64,000 nucleotides of DNA from Synechococcales cyanobacterium CNB (GTDB lineage: Bacteria > Planctomycetota > Phycisphaerae > Phycisphaerales > UBA1924), in assembly GCA_030263455.1 (NCBI GenBank), contig SZOZ01000003.1, positions 1 to 64,000 on the forward strand, written 5' to 3'. The notes under the pieces were generated by a model that worked only from the letters and a program-made list of their open reading frames with translations, had not been told where the DNA came from and ran no database searches. Of this stretch, positions 34,046-44,018 are shown in pieces. The position numbers were made by a program, and so were the translations under genes. Every line of letters begins with the position of its first letter. The first letter of the stretch is position 1.

Positions 34046-35061
34046 GCGGCGGCCTCCTCGCGTGCGTCGTGGTTCCGACCGCGCCAGGCGAGATCGAGTG
34101 TGCGTGCGTAGTCCGATCGCTCAACGAGTTCGCGGGCGTGGCGGCGCACGGCGTCGGAGAGCGCGGCGAGTCGGGGACGGTCACCGGTGAGCCGGAGGAG
34201 GGCGCCGGCGATGGCGTTTGCCGAGCCGAGCGCGGCGGCGCAGTGGTCGCGTGCTTCGTCGGGGTAGAGCGGTTCCTGCACGATGCGTGTCGCGGCGACG
34301 ACGGGAACACCCGTGGCGTGCGCGGCGGCGATGAGTGCGGCGGGCGGCGGAGCGTGCGTGTCGGTGGGACGGGCGACGACGGCGGCCGCGTCGCACGCGG
34401 CGATGAGCGAGGGGATGGCGCGCCTGGTCACGAGCAGTCGCCAGTTGATCTGCGCGCGGGCGTGGAAGCGGCGCGCGCGTGGGAGCGAGGCGGATCGGGC
34501 GTCCACGAGACCGCAGATGGTCGTGCCGGCGATGTCGAGGAGGCCGACCAGAAAGATGAACTGGCGAGCGTCGCCCGCCGAGGGCGGGTCCGCGAGGAGT
34601 GCGACGGCGAAGTCGTGCTCGTCGAGTTCGAGGGCGATCCGGGCGGAGGCGCGATCGGTTCGCGAGTCGCTGTCTGCGGCGGCGGCGGCGAGGACGTGCG
34701 CTGAGGGGAGGGGGAGGATTCGGGCCGTCGGGCCGCAGGCACGGCGTGCGGTGGTCTCGATGCCCTTGGTCCAACACTGCACGGCGTCGAATGGGCCGCG
34801 GTCGCGGACGAAGCGTCGAAGGCCGCTGAGGGCGAGCGCGGTTCTGCCGAGCGGCGCGACGATGCGGTCTGGGGTGGGGAGTCCGAGGTCGGCGGCGCGG
34901 GTTTCGGCCTCGCCCGCGCCGAGGATGCAGACGGTGTGGGCGTGATCGGGAGTGCGTCGGAGCGCGGCGGCGCAGGCGAGCGTGGCACCGTCCAGCCCCG
35001 GTCCGGTGGGGGGAGGAGCGAGGAGGTGGAGCACGCGCCGTTGGCGTTCGGCCGGGTTCAC
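34042..35061 (-). CDS. Divergent glycosyltransferase-like protein (GT4/GT-B fold)
   Basis: The protein has 339 residues and no signal peptide or clear membrane helix. The start RVLHLLAPPPTGPGLDGATL resembles the N-terminal Rossmann loop of GT4 enzymes. The C-terminal part has AAHATGVPVVAA and, after an acidic EPLYPDEARDH, SANAIAGALLRLTGDRPRLA with a closing helix rich in Arg. This is the layout of nucleotide-sugar binding in GT-B enzymes. The classic EX7E motif is not clear, so donor specificity and activity are uncertain. It overlaps its neighbours on both sides by 4 bp (lipoprotein upstream, tyrosine phosphatase downstream). Confidence 0.6.
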   Translation of the reverse strand: MNPAERQRRVLHLLAPPPTGPGLDGATLACAAALRRTPDHAHTVCILGAGEAETRAADLGLPTPDRIVAPLGRTALALSGLRRFVRDRGPFDAVQCWTKGIETTARRACGPTARILPLPSAHVLAAAAADSDSRTDRASARIALELDEHDFAVALLADPPSAGDARQFIFLVGLLDIAGTTICGLVDARSASLPRARRFHARAQINWRLLVTRRAIPSLIAACDAAAVVARPTDTHAPPPAALIAAAHATGVPVVAATRIVQEPLYPDEARDHCAAALGSANAIAGALLRLTGDRPRLAALSDAVRRHARELVERSDYARTLDLAWRGRNHDAREEAAA

Positions 35062-35753
35062 CGCGCTGCCCGTTCGTCCGAGACGGTGGTCTTCTCGTGG
35101 GAGAAGAAGGTCTGCGCGAGGCGTGTACCGACGAGTTTGGCGAACTGCTCCTGGGCCTCGCGGATGCGAGCGGCCTCGACGGGGGCGGTCCCCTGTCGCT
35201 GAGGGGCGGTGACGAGGAGTTCGTAGCCCTGGTCGTCCTCGGGCCAGAGCCTTTTCTCGGTTGGGACGTCGATGACCTTCACGCGGAGTCGGGCGGTGGG
35301 GAGGTAGGACTGGCCGTCGGGCGAGAGCGTGAACTCCTCGACGGCGGCGTAGACGACGACCTCGGCGTTGACGGCCTTGCCGACCTCGGTAACAGGGACG
35401 AGTTGTCCGGTCCTGGACTGGCGCGAGGCGGTGATGGCGGCGCGTGCGTCGCGCAGGTCTCGCACGACGCCCTTGTCCACGAGGGTCTGCTCGGCCTGGG
35501 TGGCGATGGCGAGCCGCAGGTCGCTGCGCGGGAGCCTGGCGCCGATGTCATCGATGAGGATGACGGTCGGCCTGTCGCGCTCGAGCGTGTGTGCAGCGGG
35601 GGTCTTGGGCGGGCCGTGCGCGATCATGAAGACGGGAGCGACGATGTTGCACGCGGCGAGCGCGCAGGGCATCGACGCGAGGATGCACGCGAACAGCCCG
35701 CTGGCGAGGAGACGGGGCCTAGTAGGTGATGACGTTCGGTTCCTTGTGGTCAT
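35058..35753 (-). CDS. Outer-surface lipoprotein, second of a related pair
   Basis: The protein has 231 residues with lipobox LAAC (Cys 35). After the lipobox come VILIDDIGARLPRSDLRLAI and then EQTLVDKGVVRDLRDARAAI. Next are VNAEVVVYAAVEEFTLS and LRVKVIDVPTEKRLWPEDD. This alternation of an NTP-loop-like strand with helices resembles small periplasmic lipoproteins of the GNA1162/LpoB type fold, a guess from pattern only. It shares layout with the preceding lipoprotein (35719-36411), which suggests an old duplication. ATG 35753 lies inside the end of that gene in another frame (35-bp overlap), so the two are coupled. Confidence 0.75.
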   Translation of the reverse strand: MTTRNRTSSPTRPRLLASGLFACILASMPCALAACNIVAPVFMIAHGPPKTPAAHTLERDRPTVILIDDIGARLPRSDLRLAIATQAEQTLVDKGVVRDLRDARAAITASRQSRTGQLVPVTEVGKAVNAEVVVYAAVEEFTLSPDGQSYLPTARLRVKVIDVPTEKRLWPEDDQGYELLVTAPQRQGTAPVEAARIREAQEQFAKLVGTRLAQTFFSHEKTTVSDERAAR

Positions 35754-36411
35754 AGAACAGCCAGGTCGCTCGATCGACGAATCGTTTGACGAGTGCTGAG
35801 GCGACGAGCGTGCCGGAGACGCCGTGGACGCCCTGCCCCTCGGAGTCGGGGAACTGGACGCGGATTTCGCGTCTGAAGACCTCGAAGTCGGGGTTGTTTG
35901 AATCGGCCTCGTAGACGGTGAGCGCGCCCCAGCCCAGCCCGTTCCACTGGTAGGGGTTGCCCGGCTCCCGGACGCGGTACTCGATGAGTTCGACGCGGAC
36001 GAGGCGGTCGACGCCGAGTTCGGCCATGAGGCGTGAAGGTTCCCACGCGGTCCAGGTGGGGTCGCTGTTGAGGAAGGGCAGGGCCTGTGATGCTGGGACA
36101 TAGTGCGTTGCGCCGACGCCGTTTGCGGGGTCTGCAAGGCGGGCGGTGATGCGCTCCATGAGTGTCGGGACGATTCCCGGGAAGTCCGCCTGGACGGAGC
36201 GATCGGCGATGACGACGACGGCGAAGGACTTGCCCTGCAGGCCGCGGTACTGGGCGGGGACGTTTGTGGAGCCTGCCCGGTGGGCCGACTCTGCCATGCC
36301 TCCGATCAGGGGGGCGACCATGCACCCGCTCATGCCTGCGGCGGTGACGAGGGCCGCGAGGGAGGCGCGTGCCGCTTTCCATCGCGTCCGCCATGTCAGG
36401 CGTGTCGTCAT
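35719..36411 (-). CDS. Outer-surface lipoprotein, first of a related pair
   Basis: The protein has 230 residues. After an Ala-rich signal the lipobox is MSGC (Met at -3 is unusual). The mature part includes KSFAVVVIADRSVQADFPGI, MERITARLADP and ELGVDRLVRVELIEYRVRE. A beta-rich end is ALVKRFVDRATWLFYDHKE. The strand order mirrors the lipoprotein encoded next. Function is unknown. First gene of the operon lipoprotein-lipoprotein-glycosyltransferase-tyrosine phosphatase. The ATG at 36411 is chosen because the signal peptide begins there; the open frame extends upstream without recognisable sequence. Confidence 0.75.
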   Translation of the reverse strand: MTTRLTWRTRWKAARASLAALVTAAGMSGCMVAPLIGGMAESAHRAGSTNVPAQYRGLQGKSFAVVVIADRSVQADFPGIVPTLMERITARLADPANGVGATHYVPASQALPFLNSDPTWTAWEPSRLMAELGVDRLVRVELIEYRVREPGNPYQWNGLGWGALTVYEADSNNPDFEVFRREIRVQFPDSEGQGVHGVSGTLVASALVKRFVDRATWLFYDHKEPNVITY

Positions 36412-36484
36412 CGTGAGACCTCCTGAGGAGCCTGGCGCGGCAGGGCGTGGCGGCCGTCCCTGCTTGCGGGACGCGACGGGAAGC

Positions 36485-36961
36485 CTATCCCGTCCGCCAG
36501 ACGGCAGCCTTGTAGGCCCATGCCGCGAGCAGGACGGCAACGCCCCAGCCCGTCGTGTGTGGAGTCACCATCCTGCCATAGGTCCGCCCGAGCCGCGAGC
36601 CGGTTGCCGCGACGTGGAGGAAGCCCCAGAAGAGTGCGGCGAGGAGGATTGCAGCGAGGGCGCCCGCCGGCTGTGTGAGAAAGGCCTGGAAGAAGCGTCC
36701 GTGTGCGGCGAGGCTGACGGCGGTGGTCATGCCGCAGGTGGCGCATGGCCAGTCGAGGGCCTGCGCCCAGGGGCATGGCGGGAGGCCGAGTTGTGTGTGC
36801 GTGCCGTGGCCGTCGGGGTCGGGGGTAGCCGATGCTGCGGCGACGAGGACGGCGAGTGAGGCGGCGGAAACGGCGGTCGCACCGATTCGCTCACCGATGC
36901 CGACGCGAGCGGCGGAGGGCTGGGTGTTGGTCGTGGGGGGGGCTTCGCGGTCGTCGCTCAC
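36485..36961 (-). CDS. DUF2752 family membrane protein
   Basis: The protein has 158 residues and three or four predicted membrane helices. The DUF2752 signature is clear: LPPCPWAQALDWPCATCGMT, with the conserved Cys-x-x-Cys-Gly-hydroxyl pattern. The family is common in planctomycetes, actinobacteria and bacteroidetes, and its function is not known. The start is GTG 36961. It lies between the lipoprotein operon and the EAL gene, separated from both by short gaps. Confidence 0.85.
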   Translation of the reverse strand: MSDDREAPPTTNTQPSAARVGIGERIGATAVSAASLAVLVAAASATPDPDGHGTHTQLGLPPCPWAQALDWPCATCGMTTAVSLAAHGRFFQAFLTQPAGALAAILLAALFWGFLHVAATGSRLGRTYGRMVTPHTTGWGVAVLLAAWAYKAAVWRTG

Positions 36962-36988
36962 GCGCGAGTGTAGGGTCGCGGGTCGTGC

Positions 36989-38854
36989 TCACGCGGAGAG
37001 TCGAAGTTCCGAGGCCTCGGGTTTCGCCGGTTCGTCGGCGAGGAGGACGGAGCCGCCCGTCGGGCGTGCGATGGTCGTGCGATGCTCGTCGAGTCGTCGC
37101 AGGCGGTCGGCCATGAGGAGGACGTCCTGCGGTCGTGTTGCGCGGGCGAGGACATCGCGGACGAGAAGGACGCGGATGCCGACGGCGGCGGGTTCGGCGT
37201 GCGTGCCGTTCGCGGGCAGGTCCGGCGCGACGTGGCCGTCGTCGAGGAGGCACCAGAACTGTCGAGCGGTGCGGTCGAAGCGGTAGACGAGTCGGAGGAG
37301 GCGCATTTCGAGCGTGCCCTGGAGCGCGGTGACGAGGAAGCGGTCGTCGCCGAGGTGTCCGAGGAAGGTGTGCGGGTCGTCGCCGACGACGGTGCCGCGG
37401 AGGAGTGAGACGAGGTGCTGGATGAGGGCGTCGCCCATGTCGTAGCCGTATGCGGCGTTGTAGGCGGAGAAGCCGCGGACATCGACGATGGCGGCGTCGT
37501 ATCCGAGGCGAGCCTGCACGCTGGCGGCGTCGCCGATGCGTGCTTCGAGGAGTTCGGCGAGGTGCTGATCGCAGCAGACGCGGCCGGGGAGGCCGGTGAG
37601 CGGTGCGGTTCGGGTACGGACGGAGCGACAGGCGTCGAGCGCGGCGTGGAGAAGATCAGTGACGGTGAGGACGCCGACGGGCGTCTCGCCCTTGACGAGA
37701 AGGACGGGGCATCCGGCCGCGCTTTCTTCGCGGCAGGCGGCGAGTTCGAGGAGAGCGAGCACGTTCGTGCCATCCGCCGGCGCTGTGGCGCAGGAGCGGG
37801 CGATCATGCCGAGTGGTTGCGATGCTCGTGCGTCGCTGGCGGCGCGGAGGAGTTCGTCGCGAGCGCACCAGCCGACGAGGCATCCCGCCTCGGTGACGGC
37901 GACGCCGGGCACGCCGGGGTCGCGAAGGATTCGCAAGGCGGCCTGGGAGACGCGCTCGGAGCCGTCGAGGGCAAGGACGGAGCGGCCGTAGGCATCGGCC
38001 TGGAGTTCGCGGGGGTCGTGGGCGTGGCCAGCATCGGTGCCCTGTCGCGCGTTGCGCAGGGTTTCGAGGACGCCGGGGTCGAGAGACTGTCGTGCCTGGC
38101 CGGGTCGTCCGAGGAAGTAGCCCTGCCCGATGCTGACGCCGAGTTCCATGAGCGAGGCGACCTCGGAGGCTTCCTCGATGCCCTCGGCGACAATCTGCAC
38201 GCCGCTGAGCCTGCCGAAGTGGAGCATGAAGCGGATGAGGTTCTGCCGAACACGGTCGCGATCGACGGAGGCGACGAGTTCGCGGTCGAGTTTGAGCCAG
38301 TTGGGGCGGAGGAGCATGATGCGGCTGAGGCCGCTGGTCCCTGCGCCGACGTCGTCGATGGCGAGTTGGAAGCCGTGGTCCTTGACTCGGTGTGCCTGTT
38401 CGAGAAGGTCGCTGGCGAAGGGCGCCTCTGAACGTTCGGTGATTTCGAGGACGACGCGACCCGGGGCGAGGCCCCCTGCATGGAGGAGTTCGTCGCGGAC
38501 GGTATCGGCGAATCGTGCATCGCCGAAGACCTGGGGCGAGCAGTTCATGAAGAGGAGGACGCCGGCCTTCCACGACGCTGCGGCACGGAGCGCGGTAAGG
38601 CGTGCGACGCGTTCGACGTCCCAGAGGCGGTCCGCGGCGGCGGCGGCGTCGAAGAGTTCGCCGGCGTTTGCGAATCCGGATTCGGGCCGGGGGCGGCAGA
38701 GCGCTTCGAGGCCGAGCACGATGCCCCGGCGGAGGTCCACGATCGGCTGGAAGGCGGTGTCCACGAGGCCATCGCGGACGAGGCGTTCGAGCCGTTGCAG
38801 GTTGTCTTCGTGGGACTTCCCGGACGGTGCGTTGTGCTTCGCAGGGTGGGGCAT
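36989..38854 (-). CDS. EAL-CBS-degenerate GGDEF signalling protein (likely c-di-GMP phosphodiesterase)
   Basis: The protein has 621 residues, all cytoplasmic. The N-terminal EAL domain (about 20-260) keeps the catalytic set: LGLEAL, NCSPQ, EITERSE, AIDDVGAG, KLDREL, AEGIEE and GQGYFLGRP. It should therefore hydrolyse cyclic di-GMP. A CBS pair (about 295-425) follows. The C-terminal GGDEF-like domain (about 430-590) begins DAAIVDVRGFSAYNAAYG, but the signature is HLGDDRF, so cyclase activity is unlikely and it may bind GTP as a regulator. CBS domains usually sense adenosine nucleotides. The gene is monocistronic, 28 bp from the DUF2752 gene. The order EAL-CBS-GGDEF is known as the YuxH/FimX-like CBS type. 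Confidence 0.9.
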   Translation of the reverse strand: MPHPAKHNAPSGKSHEDNLQRLERLVRDGLVDTAFQPIVDLRRGIVLGLEALCRPRPESGFANAGELFDAAAAADRLWDVERVARLTALRAAASWKAGVLLFMNCSPQVFGDARFADTVRDELLHAGGLAPGRVVLEITERSEAPFASDLLEQAHRVKDHGFQLAIDDVGAGTSGLSRIMLLRPNWLKLDRELVASVDRDRVRQNLIRFMLHFGRLSGVQIVAEGIEEASEVASLMELGVSIGQGYFLGRPGQARQSLDPGVLETLRNARQGTDAGHAHDPRELQADAYGRSVLALDGSERVSQAALRILRDPGVPGVAVTEAGCLVGWCARDELLRAASDARASQPLGMIARSCATAPADGTNVLALLELAACREESAAGCPVLLVKGETPVGVLTVTDLLHAALDACRSVRTRTAPLTGLPGRVCCDQHLAELLEARIGDAASVQARLGYDAAIVDVRGFSAYNAAYGYDMGDALIQHLVSLLRGTVVGDDPHTFLGHLGDDRFLVTALQGTLEMRLLRLVYRFDRTARQFWCLLDDGHVAPDLPANGTHAEPAAVGIRVLLVRDVLARATRPQDVLLMADRLRRLDEHRTTIARPTGGSVLLADEPAKPEASELRLSA

Positions 38855-39061
38855 CGGTCTGGTGCTCCACTCGCCGGCTGCCGGGCCGGTCGATCGGGAG
38901 CATCATCGACGCAGGCCCCCCCTCGCTCAGGGCAGAGGAGGGATCGGGCCGATCGACCTGGACGGATGCGCCGACAGGGAAGGCTGGTCGGCGAGTTCTC
39001 GGGCAGCGGGCGGGCGTGGCGGCCTGGGTGAGCCGGGATTGTGACCCGAGGCGGCGGGAGA

Positions 39062-39460
39062 TCAGTCGAAGCGGAAGACGCCCTTGCGGTAGCCGTAGAC
39101 GTAGGCGACGACCGTGGTGAGGAGGAAGAACATGATGCGTCCGAGCCAGAGGGCGGACTCGTTGGAGCCGGGTTCGAGTCCGCGGAAGGTCGTGGCCCAG
39201 GGATAGAGGAAGACGATCTCGACGTCGAAGACGAGGAAGACCATGGCGATGAGATAGAAGCGGACGTTGAAGCGTTTGCGGGCGGTGCCGACGGGGTTCA
39301 TGCCGGACTCGTAGGTCATGCCCTTGGTGCGTCCCTTGCGGGCGGGTCCGATGAGCATGGTGAGAACGACATTCGCGGCGGCGAAGGTGATGGCCATGAG
39401 GAGGATGATGCCGACGGGGAGGTAGGGTGCGAGACCGTCGTTGGCGAGTGTGGTGGGCAT
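39062..39460 (-). CDS. nuoA: NADH-quinone oxidoreductase subunit A (NuoA)
   Basis: This is a small membrane subunit of respiratory complex I. The 132 residues have three helices: LPVGIILLMAITFAAANVVL, then RFYLIAMVFLVFDVEIVFLYPWA with the conserved acidic DVE, then FFLLTTVVAYVYGYRKG. The loop YESGMNPVGTARKRFNV is diagnostic. It stands alone here: none of nuoB-N is within the window. ATG 39460 is chosen since the protein begins there as in other NuoA; a TATAGT hexamer lies just upstream on this strand, spaced 9 nt from the ATG. Confidence 0.93.
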   Translation of the reverse strand: MPTTLANDGLAPYLPVGIILLMAITFAAANVVLTMLIGPARKGRTKGMTYESGMNPVGTARKRFNVRFYLIAMVFLVFDVEIVFLYPWATTFRGLEPGSNESALWLGRIMFFLLTTVVAYVYGYRKGVFRFD

Positions 39461-39570
39461 GAGGGGGGGACTATAGCAGGCAGCGTGCGGGGTGCAGGTG
39501 CAAGGGGGTTGGCTGCCGAATCGGCAGTCGGGTGCGGGGTGTCGTCCGGGTGCTGACAGATGGGCGTGAA

Positions 39571-39590
39571 GGTTGAGCCGGGGTTGAGCC
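39571..39590 (+). promoter_or_regulatory. 11-bp-period direct repeat upstream of groEL1
   Basis: GGTTGAGCC occurs at 39571-39579 and again at 39582-39590, one helical turn apart. It lies 42 bp upstream of a sigma-54-like element and could bind a response-regulator dimer. No CIRCE element was found in this 287-bp intergenic region. Confidence 0.4.
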
Positions 39591-39631
39591 ATCTGACCGG
39601 GCTTGGGAGGCTGGAACGAGCCTTGGTGTGC

Positions 39632-39647
39632 TGGCACCGTGGTTGCC
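39632..39647 (+). promoter_or_regulatory. Candidate sigma-54 promoter of groEL1
   Basis: TGGCAC, five bases, TTGCC matches the -24/-12 consensus (TGGCAC-N5-TTGC) with correct GG-GC spacing. It lies 101 bp upstream of the groEL1 ATG. The match is good, but one such hit in a GC-rich region could be chance. Confidence 0.4.
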
Positions 39648-39747
39648 TCGTGTGGTGGCGGAACCGAGGCTGTCGGTCCATCCCGGGGCGAGTCCGGGCG
39701 TGGGTCCAGCCGTAGTCAGCCAAACTGAGACAGGGAGCGAATCGCCC

Positions 39748-41466
<1,719 letters not shown>

Positions 41467-41475
41467 TCGACGATC

Positions 41476-41781
41476 ATGGCTCAACCCATGGAACTCCATT
41501 CCTCCATCCGCGGGTTTCTGCTCTCGCAGGCGGCGTCAGGCGGGGGTGATCGGCCCGTGGACGCGGCGGCGATCGCGGGTGCGATCAACCGGCCTCGGGA
41601 GACGGTGATCCGCGCTTTGCGGGTGATGCGGGACGAGTTGGGGGAGGTGACGTACACGCCGGCGACGGACGGCGGCTTTGGACTGCCGCGACGTCCGGCT
41701 GACGGAGAAGGGACGGCAGCAGTCGTACCACGACGAGACGCACGCATGACATTCGCGGCTGCGGACGCCGCGGAGGGATGA
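41476..41781 (+). CDS. Small winged-helix-like protein between groEL1 and groES
   Basis: The protein has 101 residues. The middle segment VDAAAIAGAINRPRETVIRA followed by LRVMRDELGEVTYT reads as a helix-turn-helix with a wing (GEVTYTPATDGGFGL). This is the layout of small MarR/GntR-type DNA-binding domains. The last 30 residues are low-complexity and charged. No family is recognised. It starts 9 bp after the groEL1 stop and is 51 bp from groES, so it belongs to the chaperonin operon and is a candidate regulator of it. The call rests on pattern only. Confidence 0.55.
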   Translation: MAQPMELHSSIRGFLLSQAASGGGDRPVDAAAIAGAINRPRETVIRALRVMRDELGEVTYTPATDGGFGLPRRPADGEGTAAVVPRRDARMTFAAADAAEG

Positions 41782-41832
41782 GCGCACGAGACGCGGGCCG
41801 ACCCCGCGAGAGACGGAACGGAGAAACGCAGC

Positions 41833-42123
41833 ATGGCCATCAAGCCGCTTGAGGATCGGATTGTCGTGAAGCCGGTTGAGCAGGAGTCGAAGACGAGCAG
41901 CGGTCTGTACCTTCCTGAGACGGCGAAGGAGCGCCCGATGCAGGGCGACGTGGTCGCGGTCGGGCCTGGGAAGCTGCTCGAAAACGGGAAGCGTGCCCAG
42001 CCGACCGTCGGCAAGGGTGACCGCGTGGTGTTCGGGAAGTACGCGGGGACGGAGGTGGAGATCAAGGGCGTGAAGCACCTGATCCTGCGCGAGACGGAGT
42101 TGCTTGGCGTGATCGAGGGATGA
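41833..42123 (+). CDS. groS: Co-chaperonin GroES
   Basis: The 96-residue Cpn10 has the start IKPLEDRIVVKPVEQESKTS and the mobile loop TSSGLYLPETAKERP that docks on GroEL. GDVVAVGPGKLLENG and KGDRVVFGKYAGTEV also match the family. It caps the chamber of either GroEL. It is the only GroES in the window and sits between the two groEL genes. Confidence 0.97.
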   Translation: MAIKPLEDRIVVKPVEQESKTSSGLYLPETAKERPMQGDVVAVGPGKLLENGKRAQPTVGKGDRVVFGKYAGTEVEIKGVKHLILRETELLGVIEG

Positions 42124-42138
42124 CGGAAGAAGAGCGGA

Positions 42139-42215
42139 GCATCCGAGCGGCAGAACAGCAGACTGCGTGCCCGTGTTGCTCTCGCTTCGTTCGGATGTCC
42201 GGTGTTCTGCTGCTT
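42139..42215 (+). promoter_or_regulatory. Alternative hairpins between groES and groEL2
   Basis: Stem A pairs 42139-42149 with 42188-42198 (11 bp with two G-U). Stem B pairs 42145-42157 with 42203-42215 (13 bp with G-U). The two share bases 42145-42149, and their arms are interleaved, so both cannot form fully at once. This is the geometry of an attenuator, switch or pseudoknot. The region is visibly less GC-rich than its neighbours. Confidence 0.4.
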
Positions 42216-42252
42216 TGCTGCTCTGATGCCCTGATTCTCTGAGAGGTACCCC

Positions 42253-43866
42253 ATGTCCACGAAGCAGATCATGTTCCACGACGCCGCGCTTCTTGAGATG
42301 AAGAAGGGCGTTGATCGGTTGGCCGACGCGGTGAAATGCACGATGGGGCCGAGCGGTCGGCACGTCGTGATCGAGAAGTCCTGGGGCGGGCCGTCGGTGA
42401 CGAAGGACGGCGTGTCGGTGTCGAAGGAGGTTTCGCTGCCCGAGCCGTTCCAGGCGATGGGGGCGAAGATGGTGAACGAGGTCGCCAAGAAGACGGCGGA
42501 CAAGGCCGGGGACGGCACAACGGCGGCGACGATCCTCGCGCAGGCGATCTTCACGGAGGGTCTTCGCCACGTGGCGGCGGGTGCGAACCCGGTGCTGCTG
42601 CAGCGCGGGATCAACCGAGCGGCGGAGGTCGTGGGCGAGGCGATCACGGCGTCGGCGGTGAAGTGCAAGGGGAAGGACGACTACCGGAAGATCGCCTCCG
42701 TTTCGGCGAACCACGACGCGCAGGTGGGCGAGTTGATCGCGGAGGCGATCACGAAGGTGGGGCCTGACGGCGTGGTGGAGGTGGAGGAGGGCAAGAGCGC
42801 GGAGACGACGCTGGAGTACGTGGAGGGGATGCAGTTCGACAAGGGCTACCTCTCGCCGTACTTCATGACGGACCCGAAGACGGCGGAGTGCGTGCTCGAG
42901 GACGCGCTGGTGCTGATCCACGAGAAGAAGATCGCGAACCTTGCCGATTTCCTGCCGCTGCTGAACCGTGTGGCGGCGTCGGACAAGCCGCTGCTGATCA
43001 TCGCGGAGGAGGTGGAGAACGAGGCGCTGGCCGCGCTGGTGGTGAACCGCCTGCGGGGCGTGCTGCGCATCTGCGCGGTGAAGGCGCCGGGGTTCGGCGA
43101 CCGTCGCAAGGCGATGCTGGGGGACATCGCGGTGCTGACGGGCGGGACGTTCTTCTCGGAGGACCTCGGGCGCAGCCTCGAATCCATCGAGCTGGGCGAG
43201 CTGGGCCGCGCGAAGAAGATCGTCGTCACGAAGGACGACACGACGATCATCGAGGGCGGCGGGAAGAAGAAGGACATCCAGGCGCGGGCGGAGCAGATCC
43301 TGGCCCAGCACGAGAAGTCCACGAGCGATTACGACCGCGAGAAGTTGATGGAGCGGCACGCGAAACTGGTCGGGGGCGTGGCGATCATCAACGTCGGCGG
43401 GGCGACCGAAGTGGACATGAAGGCCCGCAAGGACCTGGTCGAGGACGCCCTGCACGCGACGCGTGCCGCGGCGAAGGAGGGGTATGTCCCCGGGGGCGGG
43501 GTTGCTTTGCTGCGGGCGCAGAGCCCACTGGACGCTGCGCGTGCGAAGGTGAAGGGGGACGAGCGTCTGGGGTTCGACATTGTTGAGGCCGCGCTGGAGG
43601 CGCCGGCGCGGCAGATCGCGGTGAACGCCGGTCACGACGGCGACCTGGTGGTGGAGAAGGTACGCGGAGGAAAGGGCGGGTTCGGGTTCAACGCCGCGAC
43701 GGGCGAGTACACGGACCTGGTGAAGGCGGGGATCATCGACCCCGCGCTGGTGGCGCGGACCGCGCTGACGAACGCGGCGTCGGTGGCGGGGCTGATGCTG
43801 ACGACGAACGTGCTGATCACGGAGTTGAAGGAGGACAAGCCTGTCGAGGCCGGCGCGGTGGCGTGA
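42253..43866 (+). CDS. groL2: Chaperonin GroEL (copy 2, no GGM tail)
   Basis: A second Cpn60, 537 residues, clearly diverged from copy 1. The ATPase motif [13 protein letters not shown], the apical start [17 protein letters not shown] and the signature [21 protein letters not shown] are intact. The active-site region KTADKAGDG is also present. The C-terminus ends KPVEAGAVA without Gly-Met repeats. Multiple groEL copies with specialised roles are known in several phyla. The unique feature at the N-terminus is [20 protein letters not shown]. Position downstream of groES and upstream of dnaJ suggests stress-related co-expression. Confidence 0.96.
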   Translation: MSTKQIMFHDAALLEMKKGVDRLADAVKCTMGPSGRHVVIEKSWGGPSVTKDGVSVSKEVSLPEPFQAMGAKMVNEVAKKTADKAGDGTTAATILAQAIFTEGLRHVAAGANPVLLQRGINRAAEVVGEAITASAVKCKGKDDYRKIASVSANHDAQVGELIAEAITKVGPDGVVEVEEGKSAETTLEYVEGMQFDKGYLSPYFMTDPKTAECVLEDALVLIHEKKIANLADFLPLLNRVAASDKPLLIIAEEVENEALAALVVNRLRGVLRICAVKAPGFGDRRKAMLGDIAVLTGGTFFSEDLGRSLESIELGELGRAKKIVVTKDDTTIIEGGGKKKDIQARAEQILAQHEKSTSDYDREKLMERHAKLVGGVAIINVGGATEVDMKARKDLVEDALHATRAAAKEGYVPGGGVALLRAQSPLDAARAKVKGDERLGFDIVEAALEAPARQIAVNAGHDGDLVVEKVRGGKGGFGFNAATGEYTDLVKAGIIDPALVARTALTNAASVAGLMLTTNVLITELKEDKPVEAGAVA

Positions 43867-43881
43867 CGGATCGATTCGCAG

Positions 43882-43906
43882 GCCCCGGGCGGAGACGCCC
43901 GAGGGC
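43882..43906 (+). terminator. Strong hairpin after groEL2
   Basis: GCCC and CGGGCG, loop GAGA, CGCCCG, a bulged A and GGGC form a 10-bp stem 15 bp after the groEL2 stop. It is followed by TTGATT rather than a clean T-run. It may terminate or attenuate transcription before dnaJ. Confidence 0.45.
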
Positions 43907-44018
43907 TTGATTCACAACCGAGGCACCGGGCACCGTGCAACAGGCAATCGTGCGGTGCGGGCGATCAGGGCGGGAGTTTCGCGCCTGGCGTCCGGTGCCC
44001 GGGGCCGAACGGCTGCTC

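Noticed and set aside
39461-39747. CIRCE heat-shock operator upstream of groEL1
   Set aside because: No TTAGCACTC-N9-GAGTGCTAA or near match was found by eye.
43935-44018. Longer dnaJ start at 43935
   Set aside because: The added 28 residues (Arg-rich) are absent from DnaJ; the J domain starts right after ATG 44019.
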